Shown: in pieces, positions 49,901-56,904 of the stretch | How positions within the stretch are numbered: the first letter of the stretch is position 1 | Layout: the number at the start of each line of letters is the position of its first letter | NCBI GenBank assembly: GCA_014378995.1 | Contig: JACMMP010000010.1 | Coordinates: 62,001 to 126,000 of the forward strand | From: Hyphomonadaceae bacterium | GTDB taxonomy: Bacteria > Pseudomonadota > Alphaproteobacteria > Caulobacterales > Aquidulcibacteraceae | Length of the DNA stretch: 64,000 nucleotides | Direction: 5' to 3' | Notes under the pieces: model-generated | What the model was told of the DNA's origin: nothing | Seen by the model: the letters and a program-made list of their open reading frames with translations, nothing else | Database searches by the model: none | Position numbers and translations under genes: made by a program

Positions 49901-51091
49901 GCCGTTGCTGACGTCCCGGAAGGTTACGACCCCGGCGCTCGCTGGCTGATTGGGATCGCGTCGCAGAATACGCGGACCGCCAAGCGCGCCCCATCCGCGT
50001 ACAGAAATCTGGCGGTCACTTGCATCAACATAGACTTCGTCGCCGAAGAACAGATTGACATAAGAATCGGCCCCCGCGCCGCCGACAAAGACATTGTCTT
50101 CAGGTACGAGTTCCGGACGGGGACGCAGGACATCACTCGCTGCGGTGCCGTAAATCACCGATCTATCGACAATCCCGGCGGCCTCTAGGCGGCTGATAAA
50201 GTTTCCAAAATGGGAGGCTGCCCACGCAATAATCGCATAACGCCTGACTAGCTGCTCGGCCGCGAGATAATTGTCATACGAGGGATAGTTCGCTTCCGAC
50301 AGCCCATGGACCCAAGCGTTTGCGTTGTCTTCTTGAAAGTCGAAACTGGTGTATTCTGGAAGCGTTTTGCCGACGCCGGTGTAACGAAAATCGTAGTCGC
50401 GGTGAATGCCATTAGGATCGAGATACTCTCCAAGCTCCTCAACAGACTGAATGCCGGGCAAACCTTCGAAGAACTCAAAACCACTCTGGCTGTCGAAATT
50501 GAAGTCATCATCCTCAACTGTGACGTGCGCGTTGAGGATGCTTTTCTGTCCGTTTGCAGCGATCTTAAACGTTGCGCCGGTAACCTTATATACCTCACTG
50601 CCAATGGCAAAAGTACGAGCCAAATAGTCCTCATACGTTTCATCGGCCTGTTTCGGCACCATGTATTGATACAATGCTGCGGGGAGGTCGTTCGGGGTAG
50701 AGGCATCAGATGGCTCGATGCCCGCAGCTTGCAAAACCTGATGGGCCGAATAGTGGTATGAACCATCCGCTTGTAGAGCCTGCTGGCCGAACATTGACTC
50801 CAGCAGCAATGACAACCCGCGGTAACCGCTCGCCAATCGATCTTCAAAGAAGAATTGAACGACGTTGGAGAGAGCGAGACGAAAGTGCTTCCCAGGTCCC
50901 TCCGTCAAATAGTCATGCTGATTCACAGCAATTTCGAATGTTCCACCATTCGGCCTCACGCGATCTGGGTAGGGAGGCGGTGTTTGGCCCGGCACAAACT
51001 CGCGTCCCCACATCCAGAGGCTCATCGTGTTGTACATCGTGAGGTCGCCGAGGCCCCAGTGGTAGGTCTTGGAAGCATTTAAATTGGTCAT
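37955..51091 (-). CDS. Giant (~4,380 aa) RTX-type secreted protein with Hint, VCBS/cadherin-like, RTX and EF-hand-like repeats
   Basis: Single ORF 37955..51193; likely start MTNLNASKTYHWGLGDLTMYN at 51091; many GGxGxDxL nonapeptides; CFVGGTP...VHN Hint; NEAPTALAF cadherin-like units; LDRNGDGVI calcium motifs. Confidence 0.9.
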   Translation of the reverse strand: MTNLNASKTYHWGLGDLTMYNTMSLWMWGREFVPGQTPPPYPDRVRPNGGTFEIAVNQHDYLTEGPGKHFRLALSNVVQFFFEDRLASGYRGLSLLLESMFGQQALQADGSYHYSAHQVLQAAGIEPSDASTPNDLPAALYQYMVPKQADETYEDYLARTFAIGSEVYKVTGATFKIAANGQKSILNAHVTVEDDDFNFDSQSGFEFFEGLPGIQSVEELGEYLDPNGIHRDYDFRYTGVGKTLPEYTSFDFQEDNANAWVHGLSEANYPSYDNYLAAEQLVRRYAIIAWAASHFGNFISRLEAAGIVDRSVIYGTAASDVLRPRPELVPEDNVFVGGAGADSYVNLFFGDEVYVDASDRQISVRGWGALGGPRILRRDPNQPASAGVVTFRDVSNGGPIWVYAYERDSNTLRVSRPGLGEIVIYNYQPGNVGISLEGEDNATSASVHCFVGGTPILLSDGSRKPIECVAVGDRVFAFDPNEQGGRGELHEKRVTQTFSKEANDVVELNGSLRVTLGHVFFTANGEFKKLAELSIGDNLVSEFGVETPIVSIKRVPGRIGVYNFAVEDLHTYVAGGYRVHNESIEVHDEVLVGGAAVEVTIVHHQDDGTIHIWRRDGDLTSSEIRLPSGQVIKRSGRFSDLSPAVQSLFENGVVASSEGKTILQTDSFEDIALDDVTGGVLTELKRAEEIGRQFGAQLGAIIDLDDPFADIVLDSVLVVAMGNLAEIIKAGGVTAQVPMGTINVLDGLPLELLNEVIDDGQAYVSDYLAKRLIVAIGIEGIAGELLEGLTDAALNELIDVGQQILNNLMDDDPSTSAYDGVDVSALKDTLRAQAETILTAHLQSLVGSVLDLDADIEQFVAAVGGPLIDAAVDAVLDTIHSDEDADSGAFSPEAIRASFMSAAETFLISALDKAVIEALGIDGQDIGDQFGRELSLQIINNVVGAAFDPELFVFDENGINFDTVFAGASDISARFIVSSVVSELGLQGAGAAFVTNLGTQVVSNIAQGGVGAALNGINFTNVWVALAHAAGAQVWSDITDSLRRNQAGQVGGTIGSIIGSYWGPIGSMIGEVIGSVVGSWFGKTAEAGAQVAYDLNSGVFHVNGAWKQGGASRKAPIAIAGQVAGALNGVLDATNGQLLNAPIITPGHYGIRKDYFTYREAGRNDRRARFNSASELVSFGVFNALEEMEIGGGNIYIKRALYRSLERQADPSQPRVTFSEDSAFGATGNDLEVLLGDLATGADFARYIEETSTINGLIAAEPTSFFAAGWTIVLQRAIELGLYKRHASDWVGGWSLYLDEKNDGAMDGAALLPANISLELNEETSERLVWIRDSQGNWAGVIRDTIDTASKDRLTGSAQADTILVDGDTVALSNGWTLNGESTAAGTHVIRVAALIDGGAGDDIVRGGGLGNDLLGGQGNDALVGGMLDDWEFGGAGNDRLFAGNADIDFSDTATDAVSEAARDAAVAVNGGNGDYLDGGEGDDSLYGGAGSDWLNGGAGADHLRAGAGGDMLDGGAGDDRGANGEAMLLGGAGSDQYVFYYGAGNDVIFDSANATATAGSNLYAANTRYAFLGQNPDTKNWAGGGDYAVDGSVVGGEDAISFGAGIGFENISLKRGATNGVANSDLIIELSTFNENGQRVASGDTLTIRDWFDDTRRVEWLRFADGQDIRIGDISSIINGANVGDSIIGTNGNDWAVGSSDDDDFHLLNGDDFGFGGKGEDFVGGDGDNDFLSGGDDDDIVSGGAGHDTVFGDAGNDLVEGNGGADIVVGGRGDDRVVGGAGNDLYRFSRGDGRDVVLDDYAANTTTEVFFDAGDFVNDYERTADWRALRAGMAQTLGGDPWTTPLVWDAATGTLRERTGTGPVTVSNAGFDTFEFGFGIDIEDVQLVRTQTDLIMAVADGASDASAFMAIADRITFEGWVAVPGQIEQFSFFETGLLDITTWDLGGEATDGADTLSGDTGGAPAKDWLTGGLGDDVISGGDEEDILSGNHGADTISGGAGTDIIYGGGDNDLIDGGAGADLIFGGSGEDIASYASNTNQYTGVHVSLKHAILNTLDADGDMFAGIEGLEGSSKNDELWGDEGDNVLRGLGGNDTLKGDLGDDTYEVNAGEGHDVIADFGVTVVEVIDENGLLRPGYEVDWVLVDRVDAAPGLWWYYYQLTVTGPGGGVIYQSRENVDFIYDAPQVNNPPPPSAWPFGNGQWLAGARSGNGAQTVIEGAMPDDGGSDTLEIGAGVSLDDITATKTNNGADLKLSFAVGGSVTVQNHFTLSSNERRRAVEELLLRDGLAASLSNVRLGTEVGTIEDDLYLGGSGADNFNGGDGDDVISGGGGDDNLVGGQGNDTFEGGLGADQFDGGDDGVNGLAAYGDTIRYVGSSDGVQIDLAGTTAVTRASGGDAAGDTFIGIENVVGSDIGVDILKGDDWRNQLAGLGGNDTLLGRGGDDALIGGDGADYIDGGDGKDNIDGGAGDDRGVDGEAALLGGAGDDVILGGDGDDAIDGGAGADFMRAGTGADIVRAGEDNDIIHGDDGADFLYGDDGDDVIADGAGVDHLYGGEGNDTLGGGAGNDVLYGGAGDDAYVFNAYSGADQIIDADGAANTIVFDGVTFDKIWMAKIGNDLTITLSGSDSVVTIKDYYAASGASRMRSISAGDRVLYLAHAETLITAMTTAALVAPASAPPAIGDLFATYWEVGSKAAPRVANQSLTLDEDGSVSGSVAAVDPDDQALSYALHQGPAHGTLTFTAATGAWTYQPDAHWNGADGFDVAVTDTHGQTSIEHIALAVTAMNDAPTIIAPVLEIAENAANGAVVGSLTATDLESQAVTFNQINDASGRFAVSATGEITVINGALLNFENGASYQVDVVATDAEGGATAQTITISLSDVNEAPTALAFANAVSSLSEAASTAMRTKVADLVVTDDALGSESFALSGADAALFEIVDGALYLIAGVNLNYEAKSSYNVTVSVDDAAVGASPDASQSLTLGVSDANEAPTALALTNITASLSDTTSTDARIHVADLVVTDDALGAETFGLTGADAASFEIYNGALYLKAGVTLDASAKPNYAVQVTVDDPTLGSDAELTQAFALNVGAGLSLALANATTSMAENTSTADPVKVADLLIADDVGTPVLSLTGADAASFEIIANALYLKAGVALNFETKSAYSVSIVMDEPGVGSGPDLTRDFTLTVSDVNEAPTALAFANTTTSIAENTSTATRIKVADLGVTDDALGSETFALTGADASSFEIIGSTLYLKAGVALNFEAKASYSVNVTADDTAVGASPDLSQTFTLSVANVNEAPTALSLTNTTTNLAESASTVSRVKVADISVSDDALGSETIALAGADAASFEIYNGALYLKAGVALNYETKSSYAVTVTVDDPTVGATPDLSQSFTLSISDVNEAPTAVSFANTTTNVAENTSTATRTKVADIAASDDALGSNALSLGGADAASFEIIGAALYLKASVALNFETKSSYSVTVNVDDAAVGLNPDASQNFTLTLADVNEAPALNWSGSSAQASGVTWNGTTRAFAVPETLATGVTLGRLLTADPDGGAFANLRYELTGANANRFTINATTGDIALAAALNYEASPNSFSVGVTVWDGGAVGAGLSSSGTITIAAANVNEAPVGSGFWYYYGGSVGANTTVGTVSASDPEGSAVTYSIYSVSRDIYFNGEVTTNSLATSTYSVTTGGLVKVAAGASVPNGGVRTDTVTIKVTDASGNFSYVISTAQYDRSGGGGYVPPIVFDLNGDGVTLVAFADSTVAMDVTGDGLADAIGWVGADDALLALDRNGDGVIAGVDEIMFTNSAAGAASDLEGLRAYDTNNSGFIDAGDAQFDAFKVWQDANQDGVAQTDEVTDLAGRQISAINLTLTLTGQTPNGATDNVLYGTTTYTRTDGTLGTVGDVFLHYVPTVMRANGLPPIIFDLDGGGLTLTSRLSSNVRFDADNDGVSERIGWFGAGEGVLALDRNGDGAISSGAEISFVEDFAGAVTDLEGLVAFDTNLNGFFDDGDARFGEFVIWQDANQDGVSQAPELRSLAQWDIVAVNLTPVLTGASVAGAEDNVIHATSAFVRGDGTRGVVGDVYLSFDESSGASAPTGQEASPTVSPNEDWCAMPGKTAPIAVTTGPVGVEWCGVPDGKTPPSFIGEDGALPQSSEGGSAFGLPRLGVRSNVPSVTAEQVFGGWRPGFRPRTPAEETPAEWCGVGSNKPVLPLQPWCATTPEKGEVAPVAGPDADGIIRTADNVPRPLATPARPRNNRFDWIDHNQIAANEDEIAPAMLAPARNLWRKARAESSGADASSLVAEISRSNPPSAGALQLVGATASAGSTLHSGLAVSDKRVLHMVNAMASFGVQSASDLARTGSQRDPKVAAMLTSLPDLR
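38845..39885 (-). repeat. Two tandem ~170-aa EF-hand/dockerin-like Ca-binding modules within the giant protein
   Basis: PPIVFDLNGDGVTLV...LDRNGDGVIAGVDEI...WQDANQDGVAQTDE and PPIIFDLDGGGLTLT...LDRNGDGAISSGAEI...WQDANQDGVSQAPE. Confidence 0.8.
40570..42440 (-). repeat. About six tandem ~104-aa (~312-bp) cadherin-like repeats within the giant protein
   Basis: Recurring NEAPTALAFANTTTSIAENTSTATRIKVADLGVTDDALGSETFALTGADASSFEIIGSTLYLKAGVALNFEAKASYSVNV units. Confidence 0.85.
43370..46920 (-). repeat. Several clusters of RTX (GGxGxDxLx) nonapeptide repeats within the giant protein
   Basis: e.g. GGQGNDALVGG, GGAGNDRLFAGN, GGEGDDSLYGGAGSDWLNGGAGADHLRAG; GGLGDDVISGGDEEDILSGNHGADTISGGAGTDIIYGGGDNDLIDGG. 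Confidence 0.9.
49348..49747 (-). other. Hint (hedgehog/intein-type) autoprocessing domain inside the giant RTX protein
   Basis: CFVGGTPILLSDGSRKPIECVAVGDRVFAFDP...VTLGHVFFTANGEFKKLAELSIGDNLVSEFG...YNFAVEDLHTYVAGGYRVHN. Confidence 0.85.
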
Positions 51092-51522
51092 CACTCTACC
51101 TCTGTCGGTGCAACGCCCCTGAGGCGATGCAGGTACTCTCCACACGCGCCAAACCAATACGTTGCGCTTACTCGTTGCCCCGGGCGACGCCACGCCGGAT
51201 ACCCAGCTTGAACGACTACAGTGGACGAGATGCCCAGTTCGTCCGCCTTCTGGCGGTGGCGACCGTCGGGATCCAGCTCACGAAACCGAGACAGGTCGCG
51301 CCAAACTGTGCAGCACGCCGGATATTCCGATACAAACTGGGCGGCGCTGCCAGGCACATCAGGTCCTGGTTCCACCAGCTCAAGCTCAATTTCAACAGCC
51401 TCTAGGATGAGCTCGTGATCAGACATCAGACGTGCCCCGGCAACACATTGAGTGCGGTCGTCGCTGCAAGCGACGTTAAGAAAAATGAGCAGGAGAACGG
51501 CCGCGTTGCGCATGATGCTCAC
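51091..51522 (-). CDS. Hypothetical small lipoprotein upstream of giant RTX gene
   Basis: MSIMRNAAVLLLIFLNVACSDDRTQC; TGATG junction with giant gene. Confidence 0.6.
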   Translation of the reverse strand: MSIMRNAAVLLLIFLNVACSDDRTQCVAGARLMSDHELILEAVEIELELVEPGPDVPGSAAQFVSEYPACCTVWRDLSRFRELDPDGRHRQKADELGISSTVVVQAGYPAWRRPGQRVSATYWFGACGEYLHRLRGVAPTEVE

Positions 51523-51977
51523 GCAGTCATTTCACGCACTGCACGCTTTCCCGTTACCGGGTCGGCTGCGTGAAACTTAAAGCGTTTGCCGGCAAATACA
51601 CTCTTGGTCACATCGTCGAGCATCACGCTCGACATCTTGTCGCGGTCAGGATTGTCAATGCCGACAAGCTCGACCAGCCACAGCCGGTCTCCTGATTTCC
51701 AATCGTCCGGCCGAAGCCTCGCGCCGGCGCCCGATTCAACGGCGGCGCAAAGGCGCGCCTCCGCGTCTTCGGAAAGCAACGCCCACAAGGCCACTCCGAC
51801 TGGGGTTTGCCCAGCGTGAAAGACGCGAAATTGGTTTGCGAGGATAGGCGGCATTACCATCCATTGCAGGTCCCCAATTGCGAAGTGTTTGTGCAAGCTC
51901 GATTGGCTCAAAACCCACACGACCTCGCCAAGCATGTGGCTGACAGTGGGCGACGATCGCTTCGGTTCGCCGCTCAT
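51519..51977 (-). CDS. HlyC-like toxin-activating lysine acyltransferase
   Basis: LGEVVWVLSQSSLHKHFAIGDLQWMVMPPILANQFRVFHAGQTPVGVALWALLSEDAEARL, including conserved His. Confidence 0.9.
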   Translation of the reverse strand: MSGEPKRSSPTVSHMLGEVVWVLSQSSLHKHFAIGDLQWMVMPPILANQFRVFHAGQTPVGVALWALLSEDAEARLCAAVESGAGARLRPDDWKSGDRLWLVELVGIDNPDRDKMSSVMLDDVTKSVFAGKRFKFHAADPVTGKRAVREMTA

Positions 51978-52384
51978 GGCTCTACTCCCCCTGCAGCGCA
52001 CGCCGCGACGGGGTGCGCGATGATGATCACGTAATCGGCGCCCATGCCTCGACGCAGCATCACGCACTGACCCCGCTCGGCAACGTAGCGGCTGCGCACG
52101 ACAGCCCGCTGGTCATGAGCGAGCCGTATTTCGTACTCGCGCACCTGCGAGCGGCCCAATTCATCTTCGGTCGCAAGTACGGCCACCGCGACTATCACCG
52201 GGTTGAGCGTCATCGTCGCCAAAGCGCCCCGCTCCCATGTGCTCTCGCCTGCGCGGACATCGAGGCGCCGCACCGTTTCAACCACTCCCATCTCCGGCGG
52301 GCCGATTTCCGGCAGCGGATCGGACCGAAGCGGCGCGCATCCGACCGACAGAAGCGCCCCAAGAAGAAACATGGACCCCTTCAT
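51974..52384 (-). CDS. Hypothetical small lipoprotein in T1SS operon
   Basis: MKGSMFLLGALLSVGCAPLRS lipobox; ATGA overlaps. Confidence 0.6.
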   Translation of the reverse strand: MKGSMFLLGALLSVGCAPLRSDPLPEIGPPEMGVVETVRRLDVRAGESTWERGALATMTLNPVIVAVAVLATEDELGRSQVREYEIRLAHDQRAVVRSRYVAERGQCVMLRRGMGADYVIIIAHPVAACAAGGVEP

Positions 52385-52812
52385 GGCTGCAACCGCGCGA
52401 TCGACTCGCTAACGTTGGTGAATATCTGCTCTGAGAATTGCCGTTCTGAGGTCCCGCTCACTTGTCCCTGGTGGCGTCGCGCCGTGTTGACGTAGACGCG
52501 CGTACGTTGCTCATCGACGCGAACCACATTAACAACGCCGACCTCACCCCAGCTGAATCCGCTGATGGGCTTAGAAAACCGTACCTGGAAGCGCTCTGGC
52601 GTTTCATCGCTGCCCTGCACATCGACGTTCAACCGCTCCACCGCCTCCAGCGCTGCCGCACTAACCTCAGAATAAGGCGCCGCGAACTCCCGCATCGTTC
52701 CGAGGGCGACCGGCGCATCGCTGACAGTGGCGGATGTGGCACATGCTGCCAAAACCGCCGGCGCAACTGCGAGCGCCAGCGCGAACATTACACGTTGAAA
52801 AACTCTTTTCAT
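52381..52812 (-). CDS. Hypothetical small lipoprotein in T1SS operon
   Basis: LALAVAPAVLAACATSAT lipobox; ATGA overlaps. Confidence 0.65.
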   Translation of the reverse strand: MKRVFQRVMFALALAVAPAVLAACATSATVSDAPVALGTMREFAAPYSEVSAAALEAVERLNVDVQGSDETPERFQVRFSKPISGFSWGEVGVVNVVRVDEQRTRVYVNTARRHQGQVSGTSERQFSEQIFTNVSESIARLQP

Positions 52813-54215
52813 TACCGTTCCCTCCCCGCTTCTTCCACCCGCCGCTGCAGGGGCGAGAGGAGAAATTCTATGATACGCCGCCGGCCCGTCTTAATTTCCG
52901 CGGTTGCCGCAAGCCCTGCAGTGAGCGGCGTCGCGCGTCCGTTCACATTGATCGAAAATTGAGACAACTCAACTCGCGCTGGAAACACTAACCCAAGATT
53001 TTCATCCTGCACCGCGTCGCGACTCATAAAAGTGAGCCGTCCTTCGACAACGCCGTAGCGGGTGAACGGAAAAGCCTCCAACTTAACGCGAACCGATTGG
53101 CCTTCGCGCACGAATCCGGCGTCACGGTTCAACACCATCGCGTCAACGACGAGCGTTGAACCTTCGGGCACAATGACAAGCAGCGGATCGGCCGGGCGCA
53201 GCACTGCGCCGACAGTGTGAACCTGCAATTGCTGCACAATGCCGCCAGAAGGCGCGGTAAGCACTGTGCGCCGATTTCGCTCTTCGGCGATCGTCAGCTC
53301 TTCCTGGCGCAGCCGCGCGCCGGCGTCGGCTTCGTTGAAGGCATCCAAGGCTTCGCGCCGAAACTGAGCGTCGATGCTCGCCAACGTCTGCGAGGCGCCT
53401 GCTTCTGCGGCCCGTGCGCGGCCCAACTCGGCGCGGCGAATAATGAGATCCTGGCGCATGCCTATCGTGCGTTCTTCGACTTCAGCAACCCTCAGACGCG
53501 GCGCAAAACCCCGCTCCTGCAGCCGTTGAAAAGCCTCCAATTGTTGCTCGACCAACGGCAATTGTTGCTCGATGCGGGTGATGTCGGCCGCAACCATCGC
53601 CCGATCGCCGGCGCGCTGGGCTCTCTCCTGTGCTGCGCCTCCGCGATGGGCGCGGTGCTCGGCGATGCGGGCCGCAACGATGGCCTCTTGCGTTTCCTGA
53701 AGCACCGGATCGATGCCTTGGGGCCATTCAATCGCGCGGCGCACGCCATTGGCATGATCCAACAAGCCTTGCGCGCGCCCTCGATCAATCTGCGCCACCT
53801 GCAGAGCTTCGCGAGCTTGCTCGACCTCCGCTTCCGAAACGGTCGGATCTAGATCAATCAGCGGATCCCCGGCTCTAACGCGCTGGCCGTCACGCACATG
53901 TATCGCGCGCACCACACCCTGGTCGGGCGCCTGCACTGTTTTGATATTGCCTTCCGGGAGCACCCGCCCCTGCGCCACCGCCACGACATCGACACGACCA
54001 AAGCAGGCCCAGAGCAAAGCGAGCGATAAAAATCCCATGATCACCCATAGGATCGTGCGGCCTAGCGGATTGGGCGGGGTCTCCAGCACCTCCAGTGCGG
54101 CTGGCAGGAACGCGGTGTTGTCGTTGGCGCGCTTCAACTGTTCGGTTTCCCAGGCGGCGGCCAGGCTTTCCTTCAGCACGTGAAAGTGGCGGCGAAATAA
54201 TTGCAGCGCCATCAT
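52812..54215 (-). CDS. HlyD-family type I secretion periplasmic adaptor
   Basis: GRVDVVAVAQGRVLPEGNIKTVQAPDQGVVRAIHVRDGQRVRAGDPLIDLDPT; LTAPSGGIVQQLQVHTVGAVLRPADPLLVIVPEGS. Confidence 0.93.
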   Translation of the reverse strand: MMALQLFRRHFHVLKESLAAAWETEQLKRANDNTAFLPAALEVLETPPNPLGRTILWVIMGFLSLALLWACFGRVDVVAVAQGRVLPEGNIKTVQAPDQGVVRAIHVRDGQRVRAGDPLIDLDPTVSEAEVEQAREALQVAQIDRGRAQGLLDHANGVRRAIEWPQGIDPVLQETQEAIVAARIAEHRAHRGGAAQERAQRAGDRAMVAADITRIEQQLPLVEQQLEAFQRLQERGFAPRLRVAEVEERTIGMRQDLIIRRAELGRARAAEAGASQTLASIDAQFRREALDAFNEADAGARLRQEELTIAEERNRRTVLTAPSGGIVQQLQVHTVGAVLRPADPLLVIVPEGSTLVVDAMVLNRDAGFVREGQSVRVKLEAFPFTRYGVVEGRLTFMSRDAVQDENLGLVFPARVELSQFSINVNGRATPLTAGLAATAEIKTGRRRIIEFLLSPLQRRVEEAGRER

Positions 54216-56389
54216 GCCGCTCCCGCTGCAGCGAAGCCCATTTGCTTGGCGTAGAGCTGCGCATAACGTCCGCCGCGCCGCAGCAAGTCATCGTGGCTGC
54301 CCATTTCCGTCAGCTTGCCGCGCTCGATCGTGATGATGCGGTCCGCGGCCCTGACCGCCGAGAGCCTGTGCGCGATGATGATGACCGTGCGCCGCGCAGC
54401 GATGGCGGCAAGATTGGCTTGAATGATCTCTTCGCTCTCGGCGTCCAGCGCGGAGGTCGCCTCATCGAGAATGAGAATCTTTGGATCGATCGCCAGAGCC
54501 CGGGCGATGGCGATGCGCTGACGCTGGCCACCTGAGAGATTGCCGCCGCGCTCATCGATCGGGGTGTCGTAGGCCTCCGGCAGTTCCAGGATGAATTCGT
54601 GCGCGCCGGCAAGCTTTGCGGCTTGAACAACAGCCTCCATCGGCAGCGCGGGGTCGGAAAGCGCTATGTTTTCACGAACGGTTCGGTGAAAAAGCAAGTT
54701 TTCTTGCAGCACCACACCGACCTGACGGCGGAGCCATGAGGGATCGACCATGGCGAGATCGACGCCATCCACCAGCACGCGCCCGCGCTCTGGCGTCTGC
54801 AGTCGCTGCACAAGTTTCGTCAGTGTCGACTTGCCAGATCCGGAGGGTCCGACAATGCCCAGCACTTCACCAGCCTCGATATCGATGCTGATGTCACGCA
54901 AAACCTCCGGTCCATCCGGGCGATAACGAAACCCAACGCCCTCAAAAGTCACCTGCCCTTTGATTTCGGGCAAGCTTGCGCGCGATGCCGACATTGCGGG
55001 CTCCGCAGGCGCATTCAAAATGTCGCCCAAGCGTTCCACGGCGATGCGCGCTTGCTGAAAATCCTGCACCAGCTGGGCCAGCCGCAATACTGGACCTGCA
55101 ACTTGGCCTGCCAACATGTTAAAGGCGACAAGCTCGCCCACCGTCAGCTCACCATTGATGACGAGCTTTGCCCCGAAATAAAGCAGTGCGACTGTGCCAA
55201 GCTTTTGGATCAGTTCGATCCCCTGGCGCCCCCAATTGGCGAGCATTGCGGCCCGAAATCCCGACTGGATGTAGCCGGCGATCTGGCGTTCCCAGCGTTG
55301 CTGCATTTGGGGCTCTACGGCCGCGGCCTTCACGGTCTCGATGCCCGTGACCGCCTCAACGAGAAACGATTGGTTCTCCGCGCCGCGGGCGAATTTCTCA
55401 TCGAGCTCTCGCCGCAGGATGGGCGTAATCAGCCAAAGCACCAGGGCGTAAAGCGGCAGCGTGATCAACACGATCAGCAGCAGCCATGGCGAATACACAA
55501 ACATCACGGCGAGAAACACGATCGCAAAAAATAGATCGAGCACCACAGTAAGGGCCGAGGACGTCAGAAATTCGCGAATGGTCTCCAGTTCGCGCACGCG
55601 CGCTACAGAATCTCCGACCCGCCGGGCCTGAAAATAGCTCATCGGCAAACGCGTAAGGTGCGAGAACAGCCGCGCGCCAAGCTCAGCATCGACACGGCTT
55701 GTGGTATGCGAGAATAAGTAAGTGCGTAGTCCGCCCATGGCCACATCGAAGATCGAGACCACAAAAAATCCGATTGCCAAGACTTCAAGCGTCGTAATGC
55801 CGTTGTGAACCAGCACCTTGTCGATGACGATCTGAAAGAAAATTGGTGTGATCAGCGCCAGAATCTGAATAAAGAAGGAGGCGATCAAGACATCCCGGAG
55901 CAGGTGTCGGTATTTCACCAGAGATGGAATAAACCAGGTGATGTCGAACGCTCGCTGGGCGCCAGCGACGCGTTCGCGTGTCGTCATCAAGATCAGCTTG
56001 CCGGAAAAGTTTTCCGCCAAAACTGCGAGCGGCACCGCTTGGGGCTTATCGCTCTCGGGGTGAAACACGAGCGCCTTGTCGTCGGTAACTTGCAGCAGCA
56101 GGAAGAATGCGCCGTCTTTACTCTCGGCGATTGCGGGCAGCGGCTGGCGGGCAAGCCGATCGATGCTCGCTGTCACTGCGCGAGCGCGCACATCCAATTG
56201 CTTGGCGAGACGCAAAATATCTGAACTGTCGAGCGGGGCGCCGCCTTTACCGGCCGCGTGGCGCAATTGCTCAGCATCGGCGGGCTTTTGTAAAAAGCCC
56301 AACATCAGGACGAAGGCCGCAAGCGCGCTGTCAGCGCCGCCTTCAGCGGCGCGCTGCGATTCCGGCTCGGTCTCCCCCACTCCCGTCAC
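54212..56389 (-). CDS. Type I secretion ABC transporter permease/ATPase (HlyB-like, C39-like N-terminal domain)
   Basis: GIVGPSGSGKSTLTKLVQRL, LSGGQRQRIAIARALAIDPKILILDEATSALDAESE; N-terminal peptidase-like region lacks an evident catalytic Cys. Confidence 0.93.
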   Translation of the reverse strand: MTGVGETEPESQRAAEGGADSALAAFVLMLGFLQKPADAEQLRHAAGKGGAPLDSSDILRLAKQLDVRARAVTASIDRLARQPLPAIAESKDGAFFLLLQVTDDKALVFHPESDKPQAVPLAVLAENFSGKLILMTTRERVAGAQRAFDITWFIPSLVKYRHLLRDVLIASFFIQILALITPIFFQIVIDKVLVHNGITTLEVLAIGFFVVSIFDVAMGGLRTYLFSHTTSRVDAELGARLFSHLTRLPMSYFQARRVGDSVARVRELETIREFLTSSALTVVLDLFFAIVFLAVMFVYSPWLLLIVLITLPLYALVLWLITPILRRELDEKFARGAENQSFLVEAVTGIETVKAAAVEPQMQQRWERQIAGYIQSGFRAAMLANWGRQGIELIQKLGTVALLYFGAKLVINGELTVGELVAFNMLAGQVAGPVLRLAQLVQDFQQARIAVERLGDILNAPAEPAMSASRASLPEIKGQVTFEGVGFRYRPDGPEVLRDISIDIEAGEVLGIVGPSGSGKSTLTKLVQRLQTPERGRVLVDGVDLAMVDPSWLRRQVGVVLQENLLFHRTVRENIALSDPALPMEAVVQAAKLAGAHEFILELPEAYDTPIDERGGNLSGGQRQRIAIARALAIDPKILILDEATSALDAESEEIIQANLAAIAARRTVIIIAHRLSAVRAADRIITIERGKLTEMGSHDDLLRRGGRYAQLYAKQMGFAAAGAA

Positions 56390-56904
56390 GCATCCCCCAA
56401 TCGGCGTTCTGCCGATCTCGCCTTGCGCAGCCCACGCGAAGGGAGGTCGTGCCTATGCGGAGCAATTGGCGATGACAACGTATTTGCATCGCATCGTATG
56501 CAACGACGCTGCGCGTGTGACATTCGTACAAGCAATGCGCGCGCATTACCGCTGCCACCAAGCTATCGCGCGCCCGATCGGATATTGCTCCGACACAGCC
56601 GGCGCTCGCATTGCTGAATTCGCGAGGACAACTGCGCTTGGTGTGACACGAGCTTCTCCCCGAGTAGGTCAACGCATCTTAGACTGCGTTCTCCGTCTTG
56701 CGGCGCCGAGTCCCCGCAACTAGTTTCCCGCGCTCAAAAAGGGGGACCATCAATGCATCGCGCTTTGGCCGCACTAGCGGCGACGGTGGCGCTTGCGCCT
56801 CGCGCGACGGTAACGCGCAGCACGAAAACGGGGATAGCACCGCTCCGGGCGTTCCCAGTTGAGGCTGGAGCCGCGTTTCCAGCCGGCGGCGACGCGAGCA
56901 AGAC

